Below are positions 39,119 through 48,519 of a stretch of DNA of 64,000 nucleotides, one piece after another; within the stretch, counting starts at the first letter, position 1, and each line of letters opens with the position of its first letter. The stretch spans positions 1-64,000 of the forward strand of contig NZ_JAEEGA010000020.1 in assembly GCF_017829975.1 (NCBI RefSeq), given 5' to 3'. The stretch is from Vagococcus allomyrinae (GTDB lineage Bacteria; Bacillota; Bacilli; Lactobacillales; Vagococcaceae). The translations under genes were made by a program, and so were the position numbers. The notes beneath the pieces were generated by a model that had not been told where the DNA came from, searched no databases, and was given only the letters and a program-made list of their open reading frames with translations.

Positions 39119-39961
39119 CTATGTTTTAGTTTTATAAATCAAACGCTCAATGTGAATAGTTAAATACAACTGTTCTTCGTCGGTAATCTCATAATGGTAT
39201 TTTTCTTTAAGGAAACCACTGATTTTTTTTACACTGACATAGGCATTTTGATATTTTTCTTTAATAATAGCAAACAACTCTGTCTCACTCTCATCATCAT
39301 AGGCCTTTTCACTAGTTAAACGCTGGGAGAAAAACTTCAAATGGGTGATAAAGCGATAATAATACACAGATTCTTCGTCAAATTCAATTTGAAAATGATA
39401 TTTGACAATATTTGATATTTCTTGCATCACTTTGGTAATCTCATAAACAGTCTCTAAATCTTCGTCCATCGTGGCATTAACCAGGTGAAGGGTAATAAAC
39501 CCCGCCTCATCTTCCGCTAAGCTAACACCAAAACGCTCTTCGATCATTTCCAAAGACTTTTTTCCAATAATAAATTCGTCTTTATAAAATCGTCGGATAT
39601 CCCACAACAAAGGATTTTTTATTATCACACCATCTTGGAAGCGTTGGATAGCAGTGAAAATATGATCGCTTAGAGAGATATAGATGCTGTCATTGATTTT
39701 TTTGCCCAGATGAGTTTTGGCATAACTCACGATATCACGACTTAACTCAAAATACTCAATTGGAATTTCTGCCAACATCGCTTCAATTTGATGAACATTT
39801 TCATGATCTTTTAAAATGAAAAGCTTATCGATCAACTCTTCATTAATCGCCATCCCTATCTTTTGTTGGTAGGCAATGCCGCGTCCCATGATGATAATTT
39901 CATTTCCTTGTTGATTTTTAGAAATAACCACATTATTATTTAATATCTTCTCTATGATCAT
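39119..39961 (-). CDS. licT: BglG/LicT-family transcription antiterminator
   Basis: A 280-residue RNA-binding antiterminator. The CAT RNA-binding domain is residues 1-55 (MIIEKILNNNVVISKNQQGN, GRGIAYQQKIG), followed by two PRD domains with conserved His in LSDHIFTAIQRF (PRD1) and HLVNA and HIERL (PRD2). PTS-dependent phosphorylation of these controls its dimerisation. It binds a RAT hairpin; one is present in its own leader. It forms the locus licT-bglP-bglA(remnant). Confidence 0.94.
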   Translation of the reverse strand: MIIEKILNNNVVISKNQQGNEIIIMGRGIAYQQKIGMAINEELIDKLFILKDHENVHQIEAMLAEIPIEYFELSRDIVSYAKTHLGKKINDSIYISLSDHIFTAIQRFQDGVIIKNPLLWDIRRFYKDEFIIGKKSLEMIEERFGVSLAEDEAGFITLHLVNATMDEDLETVYEITKVMQEISNIVKYHFQIEFDEESVYYYRFITHLKFFSQRLTSEKAYDDESETELFAIIKEKYQNAYVSVKKISGFLKEKYHYEITDEEQLYLTIHIERLIYKTKT

Positions 39962-39987
39962 TCACATTTCCCCCTAATAAACAGAAA

Positions 39988-40077
39988 AAACCTATTTATA
40001 AACCCACACAAAATAACCCAGTTATTTTGGTACGCGTTTATAAATAGGTTTAGCTCATCGACTGACAATAACTATCC
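39988..40077 (-). promoter_or_regulatory. RAT antiterminator and overlapping terminator in the licT leader
   Basis: On the minus strand a RAT-like element (40077-40047) starts GGATAGTTATTG and ends GAGCTAAACC. Its last bases are also the left arm of a perfect 16-bp terminator stem (40036-40051 with 39988-40003), followed by T6. Binding of LicT to RAT would prevent the terminator. A second small hairpin sits in the terminator loop. Confidence 0.85.
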
Positions 40078-40085
40078 TATTGAGT

Positions 40086-40136
40086 ATTATGCCATAAAAA
40101 AAACGTTTCCGCAACCCTTTTCAGGAAACGGTTTCA
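40086..40136 (-). promoter_or_regulatory. licT promoter with cre site
   Basis: -35 TTGCGG (40109-40114), a 17-bp spacer and -10 CATAAT (40086-40091) lie upstream of the RAT element. TGAAACCGTTTCCTG (40122-40136, minus strand) just upstream resembles a cre box with one mismatch, so CcpA repression is likely. Confidence 0.65.
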
Positions 40137-40152
40137 AATATAGCTGTAAAAA

Positions 40153-40179
40153 TAACCTGTCAGTCTTGCTGACAGGTTA
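40153..40179 (-). terminator. ccpA terminator
   Basis: TAACCTGTCAG (40153-40163) and CTGACAGGTTA (40169-40179) form an 11-bp stem; the minus strand continues with five T. Confidence 0.85.
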
Positions 40180-40192
40180 CCGATTTAGCTCA

Positions 40193-41194
40193 TTACTTGG
40201 TAGAACCTTTTTTCACGATACCGTGAGGTAAAATAACACTTTTCTCGTCAATTTCTTCCTTGTTCATCAATTTAGTCAACAAACGCATGGACACTGCACC
40301 GATATCGTACAATGGTTGTGTGACACTGGTTAAGCCAGGACGAATCACATCTGTTAGTAAAGAATTATTACTGGTAATCACTTCGAATTCTTCCGGAATT
40401 TTAACACCGCTGTCGATTAACCCATTGGCGATTCCAGTTGCTAACTCATCATCCACTACATAAGCCGCTGTAGCGCCACTGTTAATAATCCGTTGGCTCA
40501 ACTCGATTCCAGCTTTGTATTGATACTCAGATTCAAATACCAATCCTTCACTGTATTTCAAACCATTTTCTTTAAGAGCCGCTTTATAACCAGCTAAACG
40601 TTCTCTGCCATTAATAGGGTCCAATAAAGCGCCACTTACAAAAGCAATTTTTTTATTGCCATTTTTAGCTAATAAATCGGTCGCTTCTTTAGTTGCTTCT
40701 TGATAATTAATATTGACAGAGCCGACTTGATCATCTGGATCGATTGAACCAGCTAAAACCACAGGTGTTTTAGAGCGAGAAAACTCACCGCGGATCGCTT
40801 CAGTAATATGATGACCCATAAAGATGACACCATCCACTTGTTTAGCCAACAAGTTGTTTAAAACGTTGATTTCTTTTTCATCGTTACCATCAGAATTAGC
40901 TAAGATGATATTGTACTTGTACATCGTTGCCACGTCATCAATCCCACGAGCCAATGAAGCAAAGAAAATATTACTTACATCGGGAATAATGACCCCAACA
41001 GTCGTAGTTTTCTTGCTTGCCAAACCACGAGCTACAGCGTTAGGACGATAATCTAAGCGATCGATTACTTCTAATACTTTCTTACGAGTAGCAGGTTTCA
41101 CATTTGGGTTCCCGTTGACAACACGTGACACAGTTGCCATTGAAACGTTTGCTTCACGGGCAACATCATAAATCGTAATTGTTTGTTTTTCCAT
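40193..41194 (-). CDS. ccpA: Catabolite control protein A
   Basis: CcpA is the LacI-family master regulator of carbon catabolite repression. With HPr-Ser-P it binds cre boxes. It has 333 residues. The N-terminal helix-turn-helix reads ITIYDVAREANVSMATVSRV, followed by the hinge helix PNAVARGLASKKT and a periplasmic-binding-protein-like core. AAAGGAG precedes ATG 41194. It carries a cre site over its own promoter and sits downstream of YtxH/DUF948 genes, an order also seen in Bacillus (ytxG-ytxH-...-ccpA). Confidence 0.97.
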   Translation of the reverse strand: MEKQTITIYDVAREANVSMATVSRVVNGNPNVKPATRKKVLEVIDRLDYRPNAVARGLASKKTTTVGVIIPDVSNIFFASLARGIDDVATMYKYNIILANSDGNDEKEINVLNNLLAKQVDGVIFMGHHITEAIRGEFSRSKTPVVLAGSIDPDDQVGSVNINYQEATKEATDLLAKNGNKKIAFVSGALLDPINGRERLAGYKAALKENGLKYSEGLVFESEYQYKAGIELSQRIINSGATAAYVVDDELATGIANGLIDSGVKIPEEFEVITSNNSLLTDVIRPGLTSVTQPLYDIGAVSMRLLTKLMNKEEIDEKSVILPHGIVKKGSTK

Positions 41195-41345
41195 AATAAT
41201 TTTTCTCCTTTTTGTATGAGGTTAATCTTTTCTGATATTCTAAAAGCTTAATTCTCACCTATCTGAACTATTCTTTGCTAAGCAAATTGGATGAATGTAC
41301 CTGTTTTCCATTTTCAGAAAAACCAGTTTACATTTCTCAACTTTA

Positions 41346-41383
41346 AGATTACCAAATTTAGCCAAAATTTGCAAGCGTTTTAA
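41346..41383 (-). promoter_or_regulatory. ccpA promoter with cre site
   Basis: -35 TTGCAA (41369-41374), a 17-bp spacer and -10 TAATCT (41346-41351). TTAAAACGCTTGCA (41370-41383, minus strand) fits the cre consensus with one mismatch and overlaps the -35, so autorepression is likely. Confidence 0.7.
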
Positions 41384-41425
41384 TATATTTTTTCATGAAA
41401 ATTTAAAGAAATTTTCAAAATAACC

Positions 41426-41462
41426 TAAAAAAAAGAATTATCTGTCAAATTTCACAGACAAT
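41426..41462 (-). terminator. Terminator of the DUF948-YtxH operon
   Basis: TCTGT (41441-41445) and ACAGA (41454-41458) with flanking AATT/AATC pairing; the minus strand continues with eight T. Confidence 0.65.
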
Positions 41463-41483
41463 CCTCTTCTATTTAATTAAACT

Positions 41484-41990
41484 CTAATTATCTTGAAGCT
41501 CTTCAGCCTGATCCTCAAGCTCCCCGATAATTTCTCCAGCATAATCATCCGTTGCCACAATCGCTTCTTCAGCAACATCTGTCACATCCAAGATTATATC
41601 CGTCGATTCATCGGCTAAATCAGCTGCCTGATCGTTGAGATCATTGGCTGTTTTTTTAAACTTATCAGATAGATCGTCCGTCTGACGTCTTAGGGAAGAC
41701 AATGCTTCTTCAGACCCTTTGACAGCCTTGTCTTTAACTGTTCCAGCAAAATCGGTTGCTTGTCCCGTAAAGTCCCCCGCCTTGTCCTTAGCCAAGTCTG
41801 CATATTCATAACTTTTCTCTTGAACGTACTCACCATAATCAAAGATTTTATTTTTTAGATCATCTGTCTGTTCAGCTAACTCTTCACGCAATTCTTTGCC
41901 GGATTTTGGAGCCAATAAAAGAGCCGCCACCGCTGCAGCCGTACCGCCGATAATCACACCTAAAAAGAAACCACCTGATTTTTTTCCCAT
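41484..41990 (-). CDS. YtxH-domain protein
   Basis: A 168-residue YtxH-family protein. An N-terminal glycine- and alanine-rich membrane helix (about 6-27) is followed by the family motif LLLAPKSGKELREEL, then a long acidic helical region with apolipoprotein/LEA-like repeats. It is associated with general stress in Bacillus. GAGGAGG precedes ATG 41990. It is cotranscribed with the DUF948 gene just upstream. Confidence 0.88.
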   Translation of the reverse strand: MGKKSGGFFLGVIIGGTAAAVAALLLAPKSGKELREELAEQTDDLKNKIFDYGEYVQEKSYEYADLAKDKAGDFTGQATDFAGTVKDKAVKGSEEALSSLRRQTDDLSDKFKKTANDLNDQAADLADESTDIILDVTDVAEEAIVATDDYAGEIIGELEDQAEELQDN

Positions 41991-42013
41991 GACTAAATCC
42001 TCCTCGACATTTT

Positions 42014-42457
42014 CTATTTTTTAAAGAACCTAAATGCTGATTTACCTAACTTTGTGGCAACGGATGCCTTCGCCGCATTGCTGCTGATGACGCCAACTTT
42101 ACTCGCTACATTACGACTAGATGCATTTAAATCGGACACACTCTCACCTAAATCGGCAACTGCTGTAAATAACGGGTCAATCGTTTCCACTTTTTGAGTC
42201 ACATCCGCCAACAATTCGTTGCTTTTTACTAGTAATTCTTCAACTTGATAGGTTAGAACATTGACATCTTTTGTTACCGCTTGAATGGTTACATTTGTTT
42301 CATCTAAAATTCCTGATGCCTTATCAATCGCCTGATTGGTCTTTTCGATTGTCTTGGTTACTTTCGGGATAATCATCACACAACTGATAATTATTACCAC
42401 AACCAAAATGACAAAGGCAATGGCTGCAATGATAGCTGCAACTTCTCCACCGGTCAT
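42014..42457 (-). CDS. DUF948-family membrane protein (YtxG-like)
   Basis: A 147-residue protein with one N-terminal membrane helix (about 5-30) and a long helical domain that resembles methyl-accepting-chemotaxis coils (DUF948). It is paired with the YtxH gene as in Bacillus ytxG-ytxH. The start was set at ATG 42457, 8 bases after AAAGGA, rather than GTG 42463. Its function is unknown, and a stress or envelope role is inferred from the neighbour. Confidence 0.88.
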   Translation of the reverse strand: MTGGEVAAIIAAIAFVILVVVIIISCVMIIPKVTKTIEKTNQAIDKASGILDETNVTIQAVTKDVNVLTYQVEELLVKSNELLADVTQKVETIDPLFTAVADLGESVSDLNASSRNVASKVGVISSNAAKASVATKLGKSAFRFFKK

Positions 42458-42618
42458 ATACACTGTCCTTTCTTTGACTTACTTGAACCACTGTATTTAG
42501 AATAACACCTAACTCCTAAATTCTCAAATAAAAACTAAGGTTTACTAAAAGATTCCACTGAATGAGAGTATTCTGATACAATAGAAGGGAAAAGAAAAAC
42601 AAGAAAGTAGTTGGAACC

Positions 42619-43527
42619 ATGAACTTATTTTTTTTAACCGCCACTGTTGATTCATCAGAAAGCCCTATTATTGAAGAAGCCACCAAAACAGCCAATGCCT
42701 TTGTCAATTATTGGAACAATCTTAATTGGGATCACTTAATCGCGACCTTTATTTCCAAGAGCCTGCTGATACTTTTGACCATCCTGATCGTGATGACGAT
42801 CAAAAGGGTTGGCATGAAACTCATTAGACAAGGGTTTAACAACTATAAAATCAAAGATAATTACAGTGAAAATCGAGTTGAAACACTTCATAAATTAACC
42901 AGCAATGGGTTTCAATACACCCTTTATTTTATTCTGCTATACACCTTGTTATCCATTTTAGGTGTTCCCGTCGGCTCCTTAATCGCTGGAGCGGGAATTG
43001 CCGGGATTGCCCTTGGACTCGGTGCTCAAGGCTTTATCAACGACATCCTAACTGGTTTTTTTATTATTTTTGAGCGACAGGTAGATGTTGGCGACCATGT
43101 CATAATTGATAGTATTGAAGGCACGGTTGTTGTCATTGGCCTGCGAACCACCCAAATAAAAAGTTTTAATGGGACCCTTCATTTTATTCCCAACCGTAAT
43201 ATTTCCATCGTCAGTAACTTGTCCAGAGAGAACATGCGCGCCTTAATCGAACTTCGAGTGAAGCCAGACCAAGATTTAGAACAAATCAATAAAATTATTG
43301 AACAAGTCAATCAAGAGCTAGTTCCCAACTATCCAGAAATCAAAAATGGCCCAACCAATCTGGGCGTTGCTGACTTGGGCCAAGGAAATCTAGCCATTAG
43401 AATCGTCATGTATGTAAAAAATGGGGATCAATCCCGGATGCAATCACTATTTTTGGCCGCTTATATCAAAGCGGTGACAGCGGAAGGCATTATTTTACCT
43501 GAGTCTCCGCTAAATCTAACGAAATAA
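42619..43527 (+). CDS. MscS-family mechanosensitive channel
   Basis: A 302-residue small-conductance mechanosensitive channel that releases solutes on osmotic downshock. It has three membrane helices; the pore helix contains GSLIAGAGIAGIALGLGAQG, followed by the middle-beta domain with VGDHVIIDSIEGTVVVIGLR and the FIPNR segment. The C-terminal alpha/beta domain is complete. The ribosome site is weak (GTAGTTGG). It is divergent from the DUF948 gene and followed by a strong terminator. Confidence 0.94.
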   Translation: MNLFFLTATVDSSESPIIEEATKTANAFVNYWNNLNWDHLIATFISKSLLILLTILIVMTIKRVGMKLIRQGFNNYKIKDNYSENRVETLHKLTSNGFQYTLYFILLYTLLSILGVPVGSLIAGAGIAGIALGLGAQGFINDILTGFFIIFERQVDVGDHVIIDSIEGTVVVIGLRTTQIKSFNGTLHFIPNRNISIVSNLSRENMRALIELRVKPDQDLEQINKIIEQVNQELVPNYPEIKNGPTNLGVADLGQGNLAIRIVMYVKNGDQSRMQSLFLAAYIKAVTAEGIILPESPLNLTK

Positions 43528-43566
43528 ACTCAAGAAGGACGGCTTCGGGTCGTCCTTCTTGAGTTT
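43526..43566. terminator. Terminator of the MscS gene
   Basis: A perfect 16-bp stem, AAACTCAAGAAGGACG (43526-43541) with 43551-43566, around a GCTTCGGG-type loop. It overlaps the stop codon. Confidence 0.88.
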
Positions 43567-43573
43567 ATTATGG

Positions 43574-43770
43574 CTTTATAGGAAAGTATGCAACTTTCTC
43601 TATATCATAGTTTGGAGCCAAGTTCACGAGGCAACCCTAAGCTATTTCGCTATTTTTCTTGCAAGGCTAACTGCGATATTCCTTGCTTCTAAATTAACAA
43701 ATTTATTCATTAGAGTTAAGGGACAACGAAGTAAAGCAAAAAGACCAACGGCAACGCCTCGTTCCGCTTT
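43574..43770. repeat. Dispersed repeat copy B
   Basis: Read on the minus strand this carries GCTTTACTTCGTTGTCCCT, then about 95 bases later TGCCTCG, TCCAAACTA, GATATAGAGAAAGTTG and TTTCCTAT. The same blocks, with a few changes, occur in the same order on the plus strand at 20661-20990. The end forms a hairpin TATAG...CTATA. No protein is supported here. Confidence 0.7.
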
Positions 43771-43772
43771 GC

Positions 43773-44903
43773 TTATGACAACTGGCTGAAGTATTGAAAC
43801 ACAAAGTCCACAGCAATCCCTAAGGCTCTCTCGTCAGGGCTCATTCGATTATGATGCAAATCATAAGGAGTCTCTACTCCTAAAGAGAACATCGTCCCTG
43901 GAAATTTACTTAATAAATAACCAAAATCCTCAGCCACCATAGCAGTTTGCGCTAGTTCAAAGTTAACCTCACCATTTTCCTCAGCAAACCTCATAAGCTT
44001 ATCAGTCGTTTCTGGCTGATTAATCACTGGCAAATAACCTTTTTGGTCAAGTATCACCTCAACCTCACATTGGAAAGAATGCGCAACCCCTTCTGCTATC
44101 TCTTTTAGACGCCGTTGAGTCAATTGATTAACGTCCTGGTCGAGGGAACGAATCGAGCCCGCCACCGTTGCTATTTCAGGTATGACATTGGTCGCTTCCC
44201 CTGCATGAAAACTGGCAACTGTCACAACAGCGCCAGCTAAAGGATCCACATTACGACTGACAATCGTCTGAATTTGCTGGACAAATTGAGTCGCAGCCAC
44301 AATCATATCATTTGATAAATGGGGATAAGCCCCATGACCTCCCTTTCCTTTAAATCTTACCCGAAATTCACAATCCCCTGCACAAAACGCACCGGCCTTA
44401 GTAGCAATCGTGCCAACCGGTAAGCTAGGTTGAACGTGTAACGCGTATAACTCGTCAAGAGTCACCCCGTCAAAAACGCCTGCCTCATACATCAACTTTC
44501 CGCCTGCCTCATTTTCTTCTGCCGGCTGAAAAATAAGATAATAATCATCAGCTAAATCAGCTTCGATAACATTTGCCAATAAGCCCAATGCAATCGTCAT
44601 ATGACAGTCATGGCCACAAGCATGCATCTTTCCCGGATGCCGAGAAGCAAAAGCCAGACCTGTCTCTTCCGTGATCGGCAAACCATCCATGTCTGTGCGC
44701 CAACCTAGCGACCGCTTGCCCACAGACCCTTTCACTTTCACGATTATTCCTGTTTGCCATGTTGAGACTGTCAGCTTTTCCTGGGGCAACTCGCTGATTT
44801 TAGTTAACAAATATCGCTGCGTTTCATATTCCTCCAAGCCAATTTCTGGTATTTGATGTAACTCTCGTCTGATCTTAATCAATTCTGTTTGTGAATATCC
44901 CAT
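43773..44903 (-). CDS. M20 peptidase family amidohydrolase, probable N-acetyldiaminopimelate deacetylase
   Basis: A 376-residue metal-dependent amidohydrolase of family M20D. Metal-binding motifs are GWRTDMDGLP, MHACGHDCHM and FQPAEENEAGG, with the dimerisation lid in the middle and HHNRMSPDE at the end. It resembles Firmicute YkuR, which removes acetate from N-acetyl-diaminopimelate in lysine synthesis. The start was set at ATG 44903, after AGGGGGAAATAAG. It sits 67 bases after cbpB, as ykuR sits near ykuL (darB) in Bacillus. Another N-acyl amino acid substrate is possible. Confidence 0.85.
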   Translation of the reverse strand: MGYSQTELIKIRRELHQIPEIGLEEYETQRYLLTKISELPQEKLTVSTWQTGIIVKVKGSVGKRSLGWRTDMDGLPITEETGLAFASRHPGKMHACGHDCHMTIALGLLANVIEADLADDYYLIFQPAEENEAGGKLMYEAGVFDGVTLDELYALHVQPSLPVGTIATKAGAFCAGDCEFRVRFKGKGGHGAYPHLSNDMIVAATQFVQQIQTIVSRNVDPLAGAVVTVASFHAGEATNVIPEIATVAGSIRSLDQDVNQLTQRRLKEIAEGVAHSFQCEVEVILDQKGYLPVINQPETTDKLMRFAEENGEVNFELAQTAMVAEDFGYLLSKFPGTMFSLGVETPYDLHHNRMSPDERALGIAVDFVFQYFSQLS

Positions 44904-44970
44904 CTTATTTCCCCCTAAATCAAACATCGAAAAAGCGGCTAAAACATCTGTCTTAGCCACTTTTCTTGAA

Positions 44971-45459
44971 TTAACCTATTTTTCGTTCTGGTTGTTTTTT
45001 TTCAGTTAGCGTATATTCATTTTCTAAGGTATGAACCAAATGATTGACTGACTTTAAAATTTCCTTCCGTGTCACAATTCCAGCAAAGTGATTGTCACTA
45101 TCTACAACTGGAATAAACGGACTATCCACCGACAAATGTAAAATATATTCAATATCATAAGGTTGCGTTATCGTGTCTACCTCAGTGTCCATCACATCCC
45201 TAACACATAAATCCGTCAAATTATCAGGATCAATTTCCGTCAGGTCAAACATCGCATTGACAATATCAGACAACCCGATTAAGCCGACAAACTCCCCTTC
45301 CCGATTTAGAACCGGTATTCTCGTATACCTCACTTTAGTTAACACTAAGAGAGCATGATTTAATGGATTGGTATCCATCACATGAGCGACTTTTTCATCT
45401 GGAATCAAAAAGCTATCTTCATTGTTTAATAGTAATGTTTTTACAGCATTCCCAATCAT
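44971..45459 (-). CDS. cbpB: CBS-domain c-di-AMP-binding protein CbpB/DarB
   Basis: A 162-residue protein made of two CBS domains (about 12-70 and 85-145). Homologues CbpB of Listeria and DarB of B. subtilis bind c-di-AMP and in the free form activate the (p)ppGpp synthetase Rel and pyruvate carboxylase. Visible are the CBS segments YTRIPVLNREGEFVGLIGL and SPFIPVVDSDNHFAGIVTR. TAGGAGG precedes ATG 45459. It lies upstream of the deacetylase gene. Confidence 0.88.
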   Translation of the reverse strand: MIGNAVKTLLLNNEDSFLIPDEKVAHVMDTNPLNHALLVLTKVRYTRIPVLNREGEFVGLIGLSDIVNAMFDLTEIDPDNLTDLCVRDVMDTEVDTITQPYDIEYILHLSVDSPFIPVVDSDNHFAGIVTRKEILKSVNHLVHTLENEYTLTEKKQPERKIG

Positions 45460-45575
45460 CTGGAGTGCCTCCTATCTTCTTTTAAGAACTATCTCTAGTT
45501 TACCTAAAATTTCCGCAAAAATCAGCAAATTCACACTTTCTTCAGAACTATTTAGTAAATATTAATCGTTCCTTC

Positions 45576-46094
45576 TCATTTAGCTTTCGCAAAAGTAAAG
45601 TGCAGCTCACTGATCGGTCGCTGTTGATCATCGTAATACTGAACATCATAATGACTGTCGGTACTTTCAATAATCGCATAAGTCTTAATCTGATAACGTC
45701 CTCTTGGCAAGCGAATACTTCCTGGATTTAAGGCCAAAACCCCGTCGATCAGCTCAACTCCTAGTTCATGAGTATGACCAAAGAGGGCGATAGTCGCTCC
45801 AACTTCCTCAGCACGATAGAGCAGTTGATTTAAAGAAGAGCGAACATTTGCCAAATGGCCATGAAGCAGTAAAATCTTATCATTGCCAATAGTGACAACC
45901 TGTTCTTTTTGATACTCTGGGTAATAATCACAATTACCTGTGACTACTAGTAAATCACGCCACAACTCATCGGTCGGTTCTAATTCAGAATCGCCACAGT
46001 GAAACATGCCATCTACTTTCCCTCGATAAGCGGTCACCAACTCAACTAGACACTGACGATCTCCGTGATTATCACTGACGACTAAATATTTCAT
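45576..46094 (-). CDS. YfcE/YsnB-type metallophosphoesterase
   Basis: A 172-residue binuclear-metal phosphodiesterase. The metal ligands appear in VSDNHGD (7-13), HCGDSE, GNCD, LLHGH and GHTHE. In Bacillus the homologue ysnB also follows rph and the RdgB homologue ysnA, and this order is kept here. The physiological substrate is not known. It begins one base after the RNase PH-RdgB gene. Confidence 0.9.
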   Translation of the reverse strand: MKYLVVSDNHGDRQCLVELVTAYRGKVDGMFHCGDSELEPTDELWRDLLVVTGNCDYYPEYQKEQVVTIGNDKILLLHGHLANVRSSLNQLLYRAEEVGATIALFGHTHELGVELIDGVLALNPGSIRLPRGRYQIKTYAIIESTDSHYDVQYYDDQQRPISELHFTFAKAK

Positions 46095-46095
46095 A

Positions 46096-47448
46096 CTATC
46101 CCTCCTTCTTCAACCAGTTATCCCACTCTTGACCTAAGGCCTGAATGGCAAGGGCTCGGTGGCTGATCTTGTTTTTTTCTTGTTGGCTCAATTCCGCCAT
46201 GCTTTGCCCCTTAGCCGGTACATAAAACAAGGGGTCATAGCCAAAACCATTATCCCCACGAGGAATGGATAAAATACTGCCTTCCAATTCACCACTTACA
46301 ACCAAACTCTCCTTGTTAGGCTTGGCTAGGACCAACGTACAATGGAAACGCCCCGTCCGCTTTTCAGCTGGCACACCCGTCAATTCATGAAGGAGCTTAG
46401 CATTATTAGCACTATCACTTTTCCCTTCACCAGCAAAACGAGCTGAATAAACCCCTGGTTGCCCATTTAAAGCATCTACAAGCAAACCGGAATCATCTGC
46501 GAGTACCAAGCAATTGAATTGCTTAGCGATCGTTTCAGCCTTTAAGCGTGCGTTAGCTTCAAAAGTCGCCCCAGTCTCTTCCACATCAGGAATTTCCGGA
46601 AAATCCAGCAAGGTCTTGATTTGATACCCTTTCTCACTTAATAATGCAGCGAATTCCTGAGCTTTCCCCGGATTACGCGTGGCAACTAAAATCGTTTTAG
46701 CTGGATCTAAATCCGGCAAGGGGTCTACTTCACCAGCTAGTGCCACTTTTTGTTGATGGATCAGTTCCTTGATACCACTGTTTCCCAAACGCAATAGCTC
46801 TGATAATTCCTCCTGAGAAAAAGTTGCTTCTTCACCAGTGCCTTGAATCTCTACGAAACGACCAGACTCTGTCATCACCAGATTCATGTCCACATGGGCA
46901 GCAAAATCCTCTTCATAATCTAAATCCAAAACTGCTTCACCTGTTGGTAAAATCCCCACACTAACAGCCGCTAAATGTTCTTTTAATGGATCGACTGTCA
47001 AAATATTTTCTGCCATTAGCTTAGCGACGGCTAGCTTTAACGCCACAAAAGCGCCAGTGATGCTTGCCGTTCGCGTCCCACCATCAGCTTGAATCACATC
47101 ACAATCGACGATCAACGACCGCTCACCTAAGCGTTCTAAATCAACCACGGCCCGTAACGAACGGCCGATTAACCGTTGAATTTCCATCGTCCGCCCAGAT
47201 AGCTTTCCTTTGGCACTTTCGCGAATATTGCGGGTGTTAGTCGCTCTAGGCAACATGCTGTATTCTGCCGTTACCCAACCAGTCCCCTGTCCTCGTAAAA
47301 AAGGTGGGACCTTGTCTTCAAAGGTCGCCGCGCAAATGACTTTCGTGTCTCCAAAACTGACCAAAACCGATCCCTCTGGGTGTTTCAATACATTGGTTTC
47401 AATTTTGATTCTTCGCAATTCTTGATTGTCTCGTTTATCATGTCTCAC
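46096..47448 (-). CDS. rph: Fused RNase PH / RdgB (XTP/dITP pyrophosphatase)
   Basis: A 450-residue fusion. Residues 1-245 are RNase PH, a phosphorolytic 3' exonuclease for tRNA ends ([31 protein letters not shown]). Residues about 252-447 are a RdgB/HAM1 non-canonical purine NTPase ([42 protein letters not shown]). The linker between is short. Separate genes rph and ysnA in Bacillus are joined here, as known for enterococci. The start is GTG 47448, 3 bases after murI. Confidence 0.95.
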   Translation of the reverse strand: MRHDKRDNQELRRIKIETNVLKHPEGSVLVSFGDTKVICAATFEDKVPPFLRGQGTGWVTAEYSMLPRATNTRNIRESAKGKLSGRTMEIQRLIGRSLRAVVDLERLGERSLIVDCDVIQADGGTRTASITGAFVALKLAVAKLMAENILTVDPLKEHLAAVSVGILPTGEAVLDLDYEEDFAAHVDMNLVMTESGRFVEIQGTGEEATFSQEELSELLRLGNSGIKELIHQQKVALAGEVDPLPDLDPAKTILVATRNPGKAQEFAALLSEKGYQIKTLLDFPEIPDVEETGATFEANARLKAETIAKQFNCLVLADDSGLLVDALNGQPGVYSARFAGEGKSDSANNAKLLHELTGVPAEKRTGRFHCTLVLAKPNKESLVVSGELEGSILSIPRGDNGFGYDPLFYVPAKGQSMAELSQQEKNKISHRALAIQALGQEWDNWLKKEG

Positions 47449-47451
47449 TAA

Positions 47452-48300
47452 TTAACGCCCCACTCTACCTTCAATAGGTCTATTTTTTCCATCATTACCC
47501 AACGTTACTTTTTCGATAACCATCTTTTCAATGCCTAGCCAATCCTCACTGATATCACGAAACAAGCTCACAGAGCCCGTGGCGTAAAATTCATGTGCTA
47601 ACGTCTGTTCCGCTGGTGGTGCTGCAATCTCAAAATAATCCAACAACATACTAACTTCTCCAACTGTTTCGGCACCAGAATCGATTAGTTCCACTTCTTT
47701 CCCTAAATAATTATGAATCAAGGGTGCTAATAAAGGATAATGTGTACAGCCTAAAATCAACGTATCAATCCCACTTTGTTTGAGCGGTTTTAACGTTTCC
47801 GCCACGATCATCTTCGCAATAGGTGAATGATACTCTTTACTTTCAACAATCGGCACAAATTTGGGACAAGCCAACTCGATCACCTGACTGTGAGGGGATT
47901 TGGTTAAAATAGCTTTAGAGTAAGCTTGGCTGGAAACTGTTACCTGGGTGCCAATCACACCGATTTGCTTCCCCAACGTCTTTTTTAATGCCGCCCGACT
48001 TCCGGGAAGGATCACCCCAACGACTGGAATCGGTAATGCCTGTTTAATTTCTTCTAAAGCAACAGCAGTCGCTGTATTACAAGCGATCACAAGCATTTTG
48101 ATATTTTTTTGCATTAAAAAAGAGGTCATTTGCCAGGTAAATTCAATGACCTGTTCAACGGGTCTTGGACCATAGGGACAACGAGCCGTATCACCAAGGT
48201 AAATAACTTTCTCGTTAGGCAATTGTTTAAGGGCTTCTTTAACGACTGTTAAACCGCCAACTCCAGAATCGATAAAGCCGATAGCTTGTCTATTCGTCAT
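47452..48300 (-). CDS. murI: Glutamate racemase
   Basis: A 282-residue racemase that makes D-glutamate for peptidoglycan. The N-terminus [15 protein letters not shown] binds substrate, and the two catalytic Cys lie in VIACNTATA (about 75) and LGCTHYP (about 185). GAGG precedes ATG 48300. It is first in the operon murI - rph/rdgB - yfcE. Confidence 0.96.
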   Translation of the reverse strand: MTNRQAIGFIDSGVGGLTVVKEALKQLPNEKVIYLGDTARCPYGPRPVEQVIEFTWQMTSFLMQKNIKMLVIACNTATAVALEEIKQALPIPVVGVILPGSRAALKKTLGKQIGVIGTQVTVSSQAYSKAILTKSPHSQVIELACPKFVPIVESKEYHSPIAKMIVAETLKPLKQSGIDTLILGCTHYPLLAPLIHNYLGKEVELIDSGAETVGEVSMLLDYFEIAAPPAEQTLAHEFYATGSVSLFRDISEDWLGIEKMVIEKVTLGNDGKNRPIEGRVGR

Positions 48301-48519
48301 TCCTCAAAACCTCTATTTCTATATTTTACTGTACTCCCCTATTTTCCCTTTTTTCGTCCAAGTAATCAAGTCTTTTGATGAAGCTTAAAAAAATCCCTAT
48401 AATTTATCCTATTTGATCATTAAAACAGCTATTTTCTTCTTTATTGGTCTTATTAGTAGCAATCCTTACCCTTTTGCTATAGAATTAAGGTGCAAAACCA
48501 TTGAATTGGAGGGTTATTT

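Noticed and set aside
43559-43789. Plus-strand frame of 76 codons after the MscS gene
   Set aside because: It coincides with the terminator and dispersed repeat copy B and has no convincing ribosome site.
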